Made by a program: the position numbers and the translations under genes. Source: Listeria floridensis FSL S10-1187 (GTDB lineage Bacteria > Bacillota > Bacilli > Lactobacillales > Listeriaceae). Taken from it: DNA of 41,203 nt. Position 1 is the first letter of the stretch; each line of letters begins with the position of its first letter. Under the pieces are notes generated by a model. It did no database searches, was not told the origin of the DNA, and saw only the letters and a program-made list of their open reading frames with translations. The stretch covers positions 1 through 41,203 of the forward strand of contig NZ_AODF01000002.1 in the NCBI RefSeq assembly GCF_000525875.1, given 5' to 3'. Below are positions 20,780-28,648 of the stretch, one piece after another.

Positions 20780-22645
20780 TTATTTACTGAATTGGTATTT
20801 CTTTTCCACATAAATCGAATACCAGATCATGAAGATGACAACCGTCCAAATTTTGCGGCTGTAATCATGCTTGCCTTTGCAGTGGTCATCAAGCAGCTGC
20901 AAGACATATTCCTTATTAATCAAATGATCCGTTTCAGATTCATGGATGATTTTTTTCACCCAATCGTTCATTTCATCTTTAAGCCAGTGGCGAATCGGAA
21001 CTGGGAATCCAAGTTTGCGACGATTTAAAACGTGTTCTGGAACGAATGTTTCTGCAGCTTTGCGAAGCACATATTTCGTCGTTCCGTTTGTCGTTTTAAG
21101 TGAAGCGGGAACTTGTTTAGCTACGTCAAAGACTTCCTTATCTAGAAACGGAACACGAACTTCAAGCGAGTTTGCCATCGTCATCCGGTCAGCTTTCAGT
21201 AAAATATCACCACGAAGCCATGTATGCATATCAATATACTGCATCCGTTCTACAGGACCATAATTTTTTGTTTCTTCATAAAAAGGTTTGGTAATATTCG
21301 TATAATCATGACCTTCTTGATATTTAGGCAGTAAAATGCGTTTTTCAGCTTCCGTAAACATTTTCGCGTTTCCAATATAGCGCTCTTCCATCGGTGTTGT
21401 TCCGCGTTCTAGGAAACTCTTACCGCGCATTCCCTCAGGCATAACTTTCGCAACACCGCTAAGCATCGATTTGAAAACACCTGGCATTTTATTAAACATC
21501 GAAAGCGAATTAGGTTCGTTATAAATATTATAACCGCCAAACAGCTCATCAGCTCCCTCACCAGAAAGCGCAACTGTTACTTGTTTACGTGCTTCACGCG
21601 ATAAGAAATAAAGCGGAATCGCTGCTGGATCGGCCAAAGGATCATCCATGTGCCACACAATTTTCGGCAATTCATTCATATATTCTTGCGGCGTGATCAC
21701 ATAACTGATATTTTCCACACCAAGTTTATCCGCCGTTTCTTTTGCCACATCAATTTCGCTAAACCCGTCGCGTTCAAAACCAACCGAAAACGTTTTAATC
21801 GCCGGATGGTATTCTTTTGCAATCGCTGCAATAATCGAAGAATCAATCCCGCCCGAAAGAAACGAACCAACTGGCACGTCAGAACGCATGTGCATTTTTA
21901 CAGAATCATACATAACGTCGCGAATCTCTTTAATAAACGTATCTTCCGACTTTTGAACCGGCGCAAATTCAGGCTTAAAGTATTGCTTAAACTGCATCTC
22001 GCCGCCGATTTTTTTCGTGAAATAGTGTCCTGGAAGCAGACGCTTCACTTCTGTTGTAAGCGTATCTGGTTCCGGCACAAATTGGTACGTCATATAGTTT
22101 TGCAAAGAAACTTCGTCGAGCTTTTGGTTTTTTAAAGCGTGCAGAATTGATTTCTTTTCGGAGCCCATGTAGAGCTTGCCGTCTTCTTCAGCATAAAAGA
22201 ACGGCTTAATGCCAAACGGGTCGCGGGCGCCGTAAATCGTATTTTCTTCCTTATCCCAAATTACAAAACCGAACATTCCGCGTAGTCTTGCCGCCGTTTC
22301 TTCCTTATATTTCGCATAAGTTGCAATGATAACTTCCGTATCGCTTTCCGTTTCAAACGTAAGCCCATCCTTAAGAAGACCTTCCCGCAGTTCCACATAG
22401 TTATACACTTCACCATTAAAAATAATCCAATAACGTTCATTTTCATAAGTAAGCGGCTGATGTCCATTTTCGACATCAATAATACTAAGACGTCTAAAGC
22501 CGAACTGAACATGATCATCCGTGTAATAGCCTTCATCATCTGGCCCGCGGTGTGTGATCATATCATTCATTTCTTTAAAAACCTGTTTTTCTTCACCTGT
22601 AATTTCAGCAATGCGATCATGAACGCATCCAATAAATCCACACAT
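20780..22645 (-). CDS. asnB: Asparagine synthase (glutamine-hydrolysing)
   Basis: Converts aspartate to asparagine using glutamine and ATP. 621 residues from ATG 22645, SD GGAG. N-terminal class II glutamine amidotransferase with nucleophile Cys2 (MCGFIGCVHD) and NDMITHRGPDDEGYY. C-terminal synthetase domain has the PP-loop SGGIDSSIIAA (about 265) and ALSGEGADELFGGYN. Full length and intact. Neighbour of metK, as in Listeria. Own upstream gap of about 110 bp after the metK terminator, so probably separately transcribed. Confidence 0.97.
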   Translation of the reverse strand: MCGFIGCVHDRIAEITGEEKQVFKEMNDMITHRGPDDEGYYTDDHVQFGFRRLSIIDVENGHQPLTYENERYWIIFNGEVYNYVELREGLLKDGLTFETESDTEVIIATYAKYKEETAARLRGMFGFVIWDKEENTIYGARDPFGIKPFFYAEEDGKLYMGSEKKSILHALKNQKLDEVSLQNYMTYQFVPEPDTLTTEVKRLLPGHYFTKKIGGEMQFKQYFKPEFAPVQKSEDTFIKEIRDVMYDSVKMHMRSDVPVGSFLSGGIDSSIIAAIAKEYHPAIKTFSVGFERDGFSEIDVAKETADKLGVENISYVITPQEYMNELPKIVWHMDDPLADPAAIPLYFLSREARKQVTVALSGEGADELFGGYNIYNEPNSLSMFNKMPGVFKSMLSGVAKVMPEGMRGKSFLERGTTPMEERYIGNAKMFTEAEKRILLPKYQEGHDYTNITKPFYEETKNYGPVERMQYIDMHTWLRGDILLKADRMTMANSLEVRVPFLDKEVFDVAKQVPASLKTTNGTTKYVLRKAAETFVPEHVLNRRKLGFPVPIRHWLKDEMNDWVKKIIHESETDHLINKEYVLQLLDDHCKGKHDYSRKIWTVVIFMIWYSIYVEKKYQFSK

Positions 22646-22756
22646 TCTGACATTTCTCCTCTATATGATTTTTCATTAATTCACAGTTTACACAAGCTTT
22701 ACTATATCACAAAGCAAGCGGCTTTGCACGGCGAAGTCCATCACTTTTTGAAAAAA

Positions 22757-22794
22757 AGAAGGAGCTTGTCCAAATCAATGGACAAACCCCTTCT
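22757..22794 (-). terminator. Terminator after metK
   Basis: A stem of about 15 bp (AGAAGGAGCTTGTCCA / TGGACAAACCCCTTCT, imperfect) is followed by TTTTTTTC on the minus strand. Confidence 0.85.
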
Positions 22795-22800
22795 GCCTTG

Positions 22801-24000
22801 TTATTTCGCCAAATAACGCTTTAAATCCTCAACTTTATCCGTTTTTTCCCAAGGAAGATCAAGGTCGTGGCGTCCAAAATGCCCAAACGCTGCTGTTTCT
22901 CGGTAAATCGGACGGCGCAGATCAAGCATCTTAATAATTCCCGCCGGACGAAGATCAAAGTTCGCCCGCACCGCCTCAGTCAACTCGCTTTCACTATAAG
23001 GACTCGTCCCATAAGTTTCAATCGAGATCGAAACCGGATGAGCCACCCCAATCGCATAGGCAAGCTGTACTTCGGCTTTTTTGGCAAGCCCCGCCGCCAC
23101 TAAATTTTTAGCGACATATCGCGCCGCGTAAGCGCCTGAGCGGTCCACCTTGGTCGGATCTTTCCCAGAAAATGCTCCGCCTCCGTGTCTTGCGTATCCG
23201 CCATATGTGTCGACAATAATTTTGCGTCCCGTAAGCCCAGCATCACCTTGCGGGCCACCGATCACAAAACGTCCTGTCGGGTTAATAAAATATTTTGTAT
23301 CTTTATCAAGCCATTTTTCATCAATAACCGCCGAAATCACAAGTTCATGCATATCGCGCGCAATTGTTTCTTGATCTACTTCCGGATGATGTTGCGTCGA
23401 AATCACAACCGTATCAATCCGAGCTGGCTTATTACATTCATCATATTCAACCGTAACTTGCGTTTTAGCATCTGGACGGAGATAGTCAAGTGTGCCATTT
23501 TTACGCAGTTCCGAAATCTTTCTGACAAGTTTGTGGGCAAGTGAAATCGGAAGCGGCATCAACTCTTCAGTTTCGTCTGTTGCAAATCCAAACATCAAAC
23601 CTTGGTCACCAGCTCCAATTGCCTCAATTTTAGCATCTTCATCTTCACCGCTACGAGATTCAAGCGATTCATTAACGCCTTGTGCAATATCTGGTGATTG
23701 TTCATCAATCGCTGTTAAAACCGCACATGTTTCAGCATCGAATCCGTATTTTGCACGCGTATAGCCGATTTCCTTGATCGTTTCCCTAACAATCTTTGGA
23801 ATATCCACATAAACAGAAGTTGTAATTTCTCCAGCGACAAGCACAAGCCCCGTTGTAACAGTTGTTTCACACGCAACACGCGCATCCGGATCACGCGCAA
23901 TAATCGCATCCAAAATTGCATCCGAAATTTGGTCAGCAATCTTATCTGGATGTCCATCAGAAACCGATTCTGATGTAAACAAATGACGATTTACAGTCAT
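22801..24000 (-). CDS. metK: S-adenosylmethionine synthetase
   Basis: Makes SAM from methionine and ATP. 399 residues from ATG 24000 ([20 protein letters not shown]), SD AGGAGGAACAAGA. Signatures: [31 protein letters not shown], and the phosphate loop [19 protein letters not shown]. Length is standard. Controlled by the S-box riboswitch in its leader, so high SAM should stop transcription. mnmM, mnmL (radical SAM) and metK lie close together but on different transcripts. Confidence 0.98.
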   Translation of the reverse strand: MTVNRHLFTSESVSDGHPDKIADQISDAILDAIIARDPDARVACETTVTTGLVLVAGEITTSVYVDIPKIVRETIKEIGYTRAKYGFDAETCAVLTAIDEQSPDIAQGVNESLESRSGEDEDAKIEAIGAGDQGLMFGFATDETEELMPLPISLAHKLVRKISELRKNGTLDYLRPDAKTQVTVEYDECNKPARIDTVVISTQHHPEVDQETIARDMHELVISAVIDEKWLDKDTKYFINPTGRFVIGGPQGDAGLTGRKIIVDTYGGYARHGGGAFSGKDPTKVDRSGAYAARYVAKNLVAAGLAKKAEVQLAYAIGVAHPVSISIETYGTSPYSESELTEAVRANFDLRPAGIIKMLDLRRPIYRETAAFGHFGRHDLDLPWEKTDKVEDLKRYLAK

Positions 24001-24045
24001 TCTTGTTCCTCCTTTAGTTCTCATCTCCACACTGGCACACAGCAA

Positions 24046-24220
24046 AGAAAAAAAGCCTTCTCTCTAAGTTTAACTGCATAGAGAAAAGGCATAACATTGC
24101 ATTACCTTCACTCTCATCGATCAGGATTACAAGAAATCCTGCTCAGGTTAGCACCTTACAACAAGTGTAGGTTGCCGGGCTTCAAAGGGCCAGTCCCTCT
24201 ACCGCTCTGGATAAGAGATA
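24046..24220 (-). promoter_or_regulatory. SAM-I (S-box) riboswitch of metK
   Basis: The minus strand carries the S-box core: CTTATCCAGAGCGGTAGAGG, ACTGGCCC, then GAAGCCCGGCAACC. P1 pairs CTCTTATC with GATGAGAG (24111-24218). A terminator (GCC-TTTTCTCTA arms, 24055-24090) with a T7 tail follows before the metK start. SAM binding should favour termination. One of the clearest RNA elements in the window. Confidence 0.97.
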
Positions 24221-24248
24221 ATCTTATTTTCGTCTTTCGACTGTTTCC

Positions 24249-24277
24249 AGTATAAATGTTTACAAATAGAAAATCAA
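24249..24277 (-). promoter_or_regulatory. Sigma-A promoter of the metK riboswitch transcript
   Basis: Minus strand TTGATT (24272-24277), 17-bp spacer, TATACT (24249-24254). Confidence 0.8.
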
Positions 24278-24302
24278 GAGTGAATCCTCGCTCATTTTTT
24301 AC

Positions 24303-24584
24303 TCAAAGCAGAAACTTCGGCCACGTCTTTTCTTCCATTACCCGGTAATGATTGTAAAATGCTTCGCCTTCTTCCGTCCGGCTATAACGAATCCCATCAT
24401 TTGAACGATAACGAAACAATAAACCAATTTCCTCGAGTTGATAGATCGCAAGTAAAAACTCCGTCTTGTTTGGAATGGGATGTGTTTCATCTTTTGCCCG
24501 ATCATTTACGAGCTCATTCATATTTGATGGACCACGGTAAACATTTTCAACGATTCGAAAAGCCAAATGAAAGGACAGCGCCAT
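24303..24584 (-). CDS. Conserved small cytoplasmic protein, family not identified
   Basis: 94 residues from ATG 24584 (MALSFHLAFRIVENVY); an in-frame GTG at 24596 would add MCEI, and neither has a strong SD (GAAAG 13 nt upstream). No signal peptide or membrane helix. The middle (NKTEFLLAIYQLEEIGLLFRY, RSNDGIRYSRTEEGEAFY) looks like a winged-helix: helix, turn, then a short beta wing with a charged GIRYSRTEEG. I infer a possible small DNA-binding or PadR/MarR-like protein, with low certainty. Between metK and the DCC-family gene, same strand. Confidence 0.65.
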   Translation of the reverse strand: MALSFHLAFRIVENVYRGPSNMNELVNDRAKDETHPIPNKTEFLLAIYQLEEIGLLFRYRSNDGIRYSRTEEGEAFYNHYRVMEEKTWPKFLL

Positions 24585-24617
24585 GATTTCACACACTTTC
24601 TACTTGAATTATCCCAA

Positions 24618-25014
24618 TTATACCGCAACCTTCTTCATTTTTTCAAAACAAGTTTGCAGTTGAAAACGCAATTTTTGAAAAATCCTCCATATTTTTCCAC
24701 GGTTTTTAGCAAATGCGCGATACACCCGTTCTCCAAAAAATGGAATTCCAGGAAAGTAGCACAAAAGAGCGATTGGCTTAAAGAAACTAAGGCGAAACAT
24801 AATTCGCCTAATTGCCTTAAACCCGCGATAAACTCTTCCATTTTCACTTACGACATGAAGTTCACGAAGAAGTTCCGTCCGATTAAAATAATCACCACGA
24901 TAATCTTGCAACGCTTTAAAAGAAAGTCTTTTTTTTGGAATCGAATTTTTCAAAAAAAACTTTTGCAGCCTTGCAAAACTCACAAGTTCCATCATAGAGC
25001 ACTATATCTTTCAA
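24618..25014 (-). CDS. DCC-family (DUF393) thiol-disulfide oxidoreductase-like protein, frameshifted
   Basis: Small thioredoxin-like protein of the DCC family. Start TTG 25014 behind AAAGGAGG. The N-terminus MKDIVLYDGTCEFCKAAK shows the family motif DGxCxxC with both cysteines. The frame breaks at an eight-base run (T8 on the plus strand, 24929-24936). With seven it reads DSKKRLSFKALQDYRGDYF and continues with SENGRVYRGFKAIRRI to about 131 residues, the usual size. Precise substrate unknown for the family. Divergent from the membrane protein gene at 25131. Confidence 0.85.
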
Positions 25015-25130
25015 CAAAAAAACCTCCTTTTCTATTTCCTTTCCCCTTATCATATTTTTCAACCTGTGGTATCATTAAGGGTATTAAAAATATGATTTTG
25101 TTCGAGTTCGAGCAATAAAGGAGTTTAATT

Positions 25131-25418
25131 ATGGCCTTATTACCACTTACTCTAATCATTCTTGTTGGATTCATTGTCACGATGCTGCTATTTGAATTTG
25201 TAGTAAAATGGGAATGGTTTAAATATTTTCTAGCGACAATCGGACTGATCGCAAGCGGCATTATTTTCTTTATCAGTTTTTACGGAGGCGGTCTCAAACA
25301 AACAGATATCGCGATTGCCCTGTTCTTTGCTAGTTTCGGCGAATACGTCGTATCACTCATTGTTAGCCTGATTCGTATGATTCAAAGAAGAAAAAATCAA
25401 ACCGCACAAACAAAATAA
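25131..25418 (+). CDS. Small membrane protein, three predicted helices
   Basis: 95 residues from ATG 25131, SD GGAG with an 8-nt spacer. Three hydrophobic stretches (about 5-22, 31-50 and 60-82) are followed by a basic tail RMIQRRKNQTAQTK, probably cytoplasmic. No Cys, no signal cleavage site. Not recognised. Flanked by a divergent DCC-family gene and a bidirectional terminator, so it is its own unit. Confidence 0.75.
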   Translation: MALLPLTLIILVGFIVTMLLFEFVVKWEWFKYFLATIGLIASGIIFFISFYGGGLKQTDIAIALFFASFGEYVVSLIVSLIRMIQRRKNQTAQTK

Positions 25419-25421
25419 CAC

Positions 25422-25457
25422 AAAAATCCGAGCGAAAAATTTTTCGCTCGGATTTTT
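25422..25457. terminator. Bidirectional terminator
   Basis: A perfect 18-bp stem with arms AAAAATCCGAGCGAAAAA / TTTTTCGCTCGGATTTTT lies between two convergent genes, and T-rich tails lie on both sides. Confidence 0.92.
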
Positions 25458-26377
25458 TATTTAGAATAAACCTCATGAAACGCTTGTTTAATCACAAGAC
25501 ACGATTTTTCATAACGTTCCAATTCCTCAATTGTTAAATCAGCAAGTGAAAGTACTTCCTTAATGCCTGATTTATTAAGAATCGCAGGTCGACCTACATA
25601 CACATCGCGCTTTTCATCATAAACCGAAACCGGCATTACCTCATGCGCATCACGTAGCACAATACTGATCAGTTCGGCTGCTGCCGTAGCAATTCCAAAA
25701 CTTGTCCAGCCTTTTCCAAGCAAAATATTCCAGCCGCGTGCCCGAACCTGTTCTTTCAACATTTCTTGTTCTGCGAGAGAAAACCGCTTTTCGACTGCTT
25801 CATTAGCAAGGCGTACACTTGACCAAGCGATGAACTGTGATTCTCCGTGTTCACCTAGCACATATCCAGTGATGCTTGTTGGCGCCACATCAAAATGCTC
25901 GCCAAGCGTACTTCGCATCCGCATCGTATCAAGTGCTGTACCGGTCCCAAATACCCTTTCTTTTCCTAGCCCGCTTTCTTTCGCAATAATTTGCGTAATG
26001 ACATCACATGGATTCGTGATGTTCATAAAAATCCCATCAAATCCTGCTTTCATAATTTGAGGAACAATCGAACGCACCGCAGCACTCGTTTCCTTCAATT
26101 CTTCCATTCGATCTTCTCGCAAGAGCGTCGTTGGTCCGATTGCCATCACAATCAGATCTGCATCTGCAAGAAGCGTATAATCCGTTCCGCCAGCAACAAT
26201 CTTTGTATGACGCTGCACGGCAGAAAGCATATCCCGAAGCTCCATCGCTTCGCTTGCCACTTTTTCCTCTGCCTGATCAAACAATATGATTTCACTGCAA
26301 ATTCCTTGCGTAACAAGCGAAAAGGCTAAATCTGAACCGACATGTCCACATCCGACAATTCCAATTTTTTGATTCAT
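25457..26377 (-). CDS. L-2-hydroxyacid dehydrogenase of the LDH/MDH family (L-2-hydroxyisocaproate dehydrogenase-like)
   Basis: NAD-dependent 2-hydroxyacid dehydrogenase, 306 residues from ATG 26377, SD AGGGGG. Rossmann motif GIVGCGHVGSDLAF is at residues 5-18. Catalytic pieces: Asp in NITNPCDV, His in LGEHGESQF, substrate Arg in GTALDTMRMR, and the loop Arg in LLREDRMEEL. In true lactate dehydrogenases the loop reads PQKPGETR; here the position of the lactate-specifying Gln is occupied by Thr. This favours larger branched 2-hydroxyacids over lactate. Follows the DUF2584 gene by 14 bp. Confidence 0.85.
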   Translation of the reverse strand: MNQKIGIVGCGHVGSDLAFSLVTQGICSEIILFDQAEEKVASEAMELRDMLSAVQRHTKIVAGGTDYTLLADADLIVMAIGPTTLLREDRMEELKETSAAVRSIVPQIMKAGFDGIFMNITNPCDVITQIIAKESGLGKERVFGTGTALDTMRMRSTLGEHFDVAPTSITGYVLGEHGESQFIAWSSVRLANEAVEKRFSLAEQEMLKEQVRARGWNILLGKGWTSFGIATAAAELISIVLRDAHEVMPVSVYDEKRDVYVGRPAILNKSGIKEVLSLADLTIEELERYEKSCLVIKQAFHEVYSK

Positions 26378-26391
26378 TCCTAAGCCCCCTC

Positions 26392-26634
26392 TTAATTGCT
26401 TGAATTAAGCGATACAAGTTCATATGTAAGAAGTGTAGCTTCATTTTCCCAAACGAGTTTTCGCGGAATCACCGTGCCGCTTGTCTCGCCTTCCTTCGTT
26501 TTGCGTAGTTCAACAGGAACATCAATCGGATAGATCCGATAACCGTCTTTTTTCAGTTCAAATAAATTCTCTGCAATTCGTTTTTCATTGCCTTTTGTCA
26601 CAACCATTGTATTCACTTCAAGCTGCATACCCAT
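26392..26634 (-). CDS. DUF2584-like small protein (YtmB-like)
   Basis: 80 residues; ATG 26634 is chosen over 26637 and 26628 because it sits 7 nt from GGAGG. Sequence starts MGMQLEVNTMVVTKGNE and continues DGYRIYPIDVPVELRKT, which I match from memory to the DUF2584/YtmB family of unknown function. No membrane or signal segment; probably cytoplasmic. Likely co-transcribed with ytkD (28 bp upstream) and the dehydrogenase (14 bp downstream). Confidence 0.75.
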   Translation of the reverse strand: MGMQLEVNTMVVTKGNEKRIAENLFELKKDGYRIYPIDVPVELRKTKEGETSGTVIPRKLVWENEATLLTYELVSLNSSN

Positions 26635-26662
26635 CATGATCCCTCCAATTCTTTATTTTCTA

Positions 26663-27155
26663 TCATAGCAGAAAACGGCCTTGTTTGCCTAACATCTCCA
26701 CAAGTTTCGCCAAAATTTCCTGCATCCCTGCATCTCGCATAAAAAAACTAAACGTAGGTTTTCTAACCAGCTGCCGCAAATCCCCCTTACAAATTAGTGG
26801 CCCATCCGTTTCGAGATAATCTTTTTGCGGAATGATTTCACTCACTTCACAAAAAAAAGACCCGCTTCGTAAAACTCCTTCCATCCGATTTTACACTGTA
26901 ATCTGCTACAAAATGAAACTGGTCTGTGCGTGCTCCCGTTTCCTCCATCAGTTCACGTGCAGCAGCTTCCTCATTCGATTCGCCTTTTTCTCCCTTGCCG
27001 CCAGGAAATTCAATGCCGCGAACCCTGTGCTTAGTAAAAAGCCATTTTCCTAAATAAAGCGGAATCACCAAAACATCATCCGCATCTCCCTTTTGTTTCG
27101 TAAAATAAATCGTCACTTGACCACCGTAATCATCCACATAAGAAAACAAAAACAT
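26663..27155 (-). CDS. ytkD: Nudix hydrolase YtkD-like (frameshifted)
   Basis: Nudix hydrolase similar to Bacillus YtkD, which removes oxidised nucleotides such as 8-oxo-dGTP and can act on RNA 5' ends. ATG 27155 (MFLFSYVDDYGGQV) chosen by similarity; the SD is close and weak (AAAGGGG). The Nudix box is GGKGEKGESNEEAAARELME followed by ETGA. The frame breaks at an eight-base run (A8 on the plus strand, 26851-26858). With seven, RVFFCEVSEIIPQKDYLET follows and the protein reaches about 163 residues. Same-strand neighbour of DUF2584 as in Listeria. Confidence 0.88.
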
Positions 27156-27221
27156 CGCCCCTTTCTTTTTCAAAAAAAATGTGTTAAGCTATAACTAGCA
27201 AATCAGAGAAGGTGAAAAAAC

Positions 27222-27470
27222 TTGGTGAAAAAATTTTTAATTGGCGGAATTCGCATCTATCGAAAGTATATCTCACCGCTCACACCGCCTTCGTGCCGAT
27301 TTTACCCGACTTGCTCCCAGTACGGCATCGAAGCAATCGAAACACACGGCGCATTTAAAGGTAGTTATTTAGCCATAAGACGCATCTTAAAATGCCATCC
27401 CTTTCATAAAGGCGGACTCGATCCTGTTCCTCCAAAAAAAAGCGGCACAGAATGCCATCATCACCACTAA
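27222..27470 (+). CDS. yidD: Membrane protein insertion efficiency factor YidD
   Basis: Small membrane-associated protein that helps YidC-dependent insertion. 82 residues from TTG 27222 (SD AAGGTG). The family core is complete: [37 protein letters not shown], and [13 protein letters not shown]. The three conserved cysteines are present. The C-terminus ends in four histidines, possibly metal-binding; that is an observation only. A terminator follows directly. Confidence 0.95.
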   Translation: MVKKFLIGGIRIYRKYISPLTPPSCRFYPTCSQYGIEAIETHGAFKGSYLAIRRILKCHPFHKGGLDPVPPKKSGTECHHHH

Positions 27471-27480
27471 TATAGCATAA

Positions 27481-27517
27481 AAAACTGCTTCCGCAAGAAG
27501 CAGTTTTTTATTTTTTT
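27481..27517 (+). terminator. Terminator after yidD
   Basis: Stem AAAACTGCTTC / GAAGCAGTTTT (11 bp, 5-base loop) is followed by TTTATTTTTTT. Confidence 0.9.
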
Positions 27518-27528
27518 AAAGAAAACAC

Positions 27529-27557
27529 TTGCATTTTATATTTTTTTCCTGTAACAT
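27529..27557 (+). promoter_or_regulatory. Promoter of the zinc lipoprotein gene
   Basis: TTGCAT (27529-27534), 17-bp spacer, TAACAT (27552-27557) preceded by TG at 27550-27551. Two Zur-like palindromes lie directly downstream. Confidence 0.6.
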
Positions 27558-27570
27558 CAATAACGGATTA

Positions 27571-27593
27571 TAAATCGGAGTGATTACGATTTA
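27571..27593 (+). promoter_or_regulatory. Zur-box-like operator 1
   Basis: A 23-bp site with perfect outer arms TAAATCG and CGATTTA; the right half ATTACGATTTA matches the Bacillus Zur consensus exactly. It lies just past the predicted transcription start, where a bound repressor would block RNA polymerase. Regulation by zinc through Zur is inferred. Confidence 0.8.
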
Positions 27594-27606
27594 TTTTTTT
27601 ATTCCC

Positions 27607-27629
27607 TAAACCGGAATGATTTTGATTTA
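27607..27629 (+). promoter_or_regulatory. Zur-box-like operator 2
   Basis: A second, weaker copy: left half TAAACCGGAAT and right half ATTTTGATTTA, each two mismatches from the Zur consensus half-site. Centre-to-centre distance from site 1 is 36 bp. Confidence 0.55.
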
Positions 27630-27643
27630 AGGAGTTGACGATA

Positions 27644-28611
27644 ATGAAGAAAAAAAAGAAATAAAATTTTTATCGCCGTTATTTGTACTTATGCTGTTAG
27701 TATTAGCCGCTTGCGGAAATTCAGGTGCAGCCAAAAAAGATGATGGGAAAATTCAAGTTTATACGACCGTTTATCCTCTTACTTATTTAACGAAACAAAT
27801 CGGCGGTTCTTCTGTTGAGGTAAATAGTATTTATCCAGCTGGAGCAGACGCTCACAGTTTCGAGCCGACTCAAAAAGATATGCTGAAAATTGCGGATAGT
27901 GATTTGTTTTTCTATATAGGGCTTGGCATGGAAGGTTTTGTTGATAAAGCTAAATCCACATTAAAAGATGAAAAAGTTTCTTTTGTCCCGCTTGCTGAAA
28001 AACTTGATCTTCCAAAAGATCCTGATGCAGAGGCCGAACATGAAGCAGAAGAAGGTCACGACGATCATGATGACCATGAACATGGTGATATTAATCCACA
28101 TGTATGGCTATATCCAAAATACATGGAGCAGATGGCTGAACTTGTAAAAGTTCAATTAACCAAGCAACTTCCCGATAAAAAAGCTGAATTTCAGGAAAAC
28201 TACGATAAACTTATCGTAAAATTAGACAAACTTGATGACAAGTTCAAACAAACAGCTGAATCAGCTAAACAAAAAGACTTTGTAACTGCCCATGCAGCAT
28301 ACAGCTACTGGGATACTGCTTATGGCTTGCATCAAATTCCGATTGCTGGCGTTTCGACAAGCGATGAACCTTCCCAAAAGAAACTGCAATCGATCGTAAA
28401 GAAAATTAAGCAGGAAAAAATTCCATACATTATGTTGGAACAAAATACCAACTCCAAAATTGCCGATGTCATTCAAAGCGAAACGGATACAAAAGCCTTA
28501 ACACTGCACAATTTGGAGACTCTTACAGAAAAAGATATCCATCAAAACCGTGATTACATTTCGATTATGAATGATAATCTCAAAGCGCTTAAAGAAGCAC
28601 TTAACTACTAA
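27644..28611 (+). CDS. Zinc ABC transporter substrate-binding lipoprotein (ZnuA/AdcA type), frameshifted at the start
   Basis: Captures zinc outside the membrane for an ABC importer. The lipobox LVLAAC (Cys about residue 20) marks a lipoprotein. The His/Asp-rich loop EAEEGHDDHDDHEHGD before INPHVWL is typical of zinc-specific members, and later YSYW and FVTAHAAYSYWD fit the family. The ATG at 27644 with SD GGAG is out of frame with the body. Nine instead of eight A in the run at 27650-27657 would join MKKKKEIKFLSPLFVLML to it. No permease or ATPase gene is adjacent; it must use one encoded elsewhere. Confidence 0.93.
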
Positions 28612-28645
28612 AAAACCATGGAACCGTCCCGGTTCCATGGTTTTT
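28611..28645. terminator. Bidirectional terminator
   Basis: A 15-bp stem (AAAAACCATGGAACC / GGTTCCATGGTTTTT) lies between the convergent zinc lipoprotein and malic enzyme genes. Confidence 0.92.
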
Positions 28646-28648
28646 CAT

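Noticed and set aside
24046..24220. Possible small coding genes in the gap upstream of metK
   Set aside because: The whole gap is explained by the S-box riboswitch, its terminator and a promoter.
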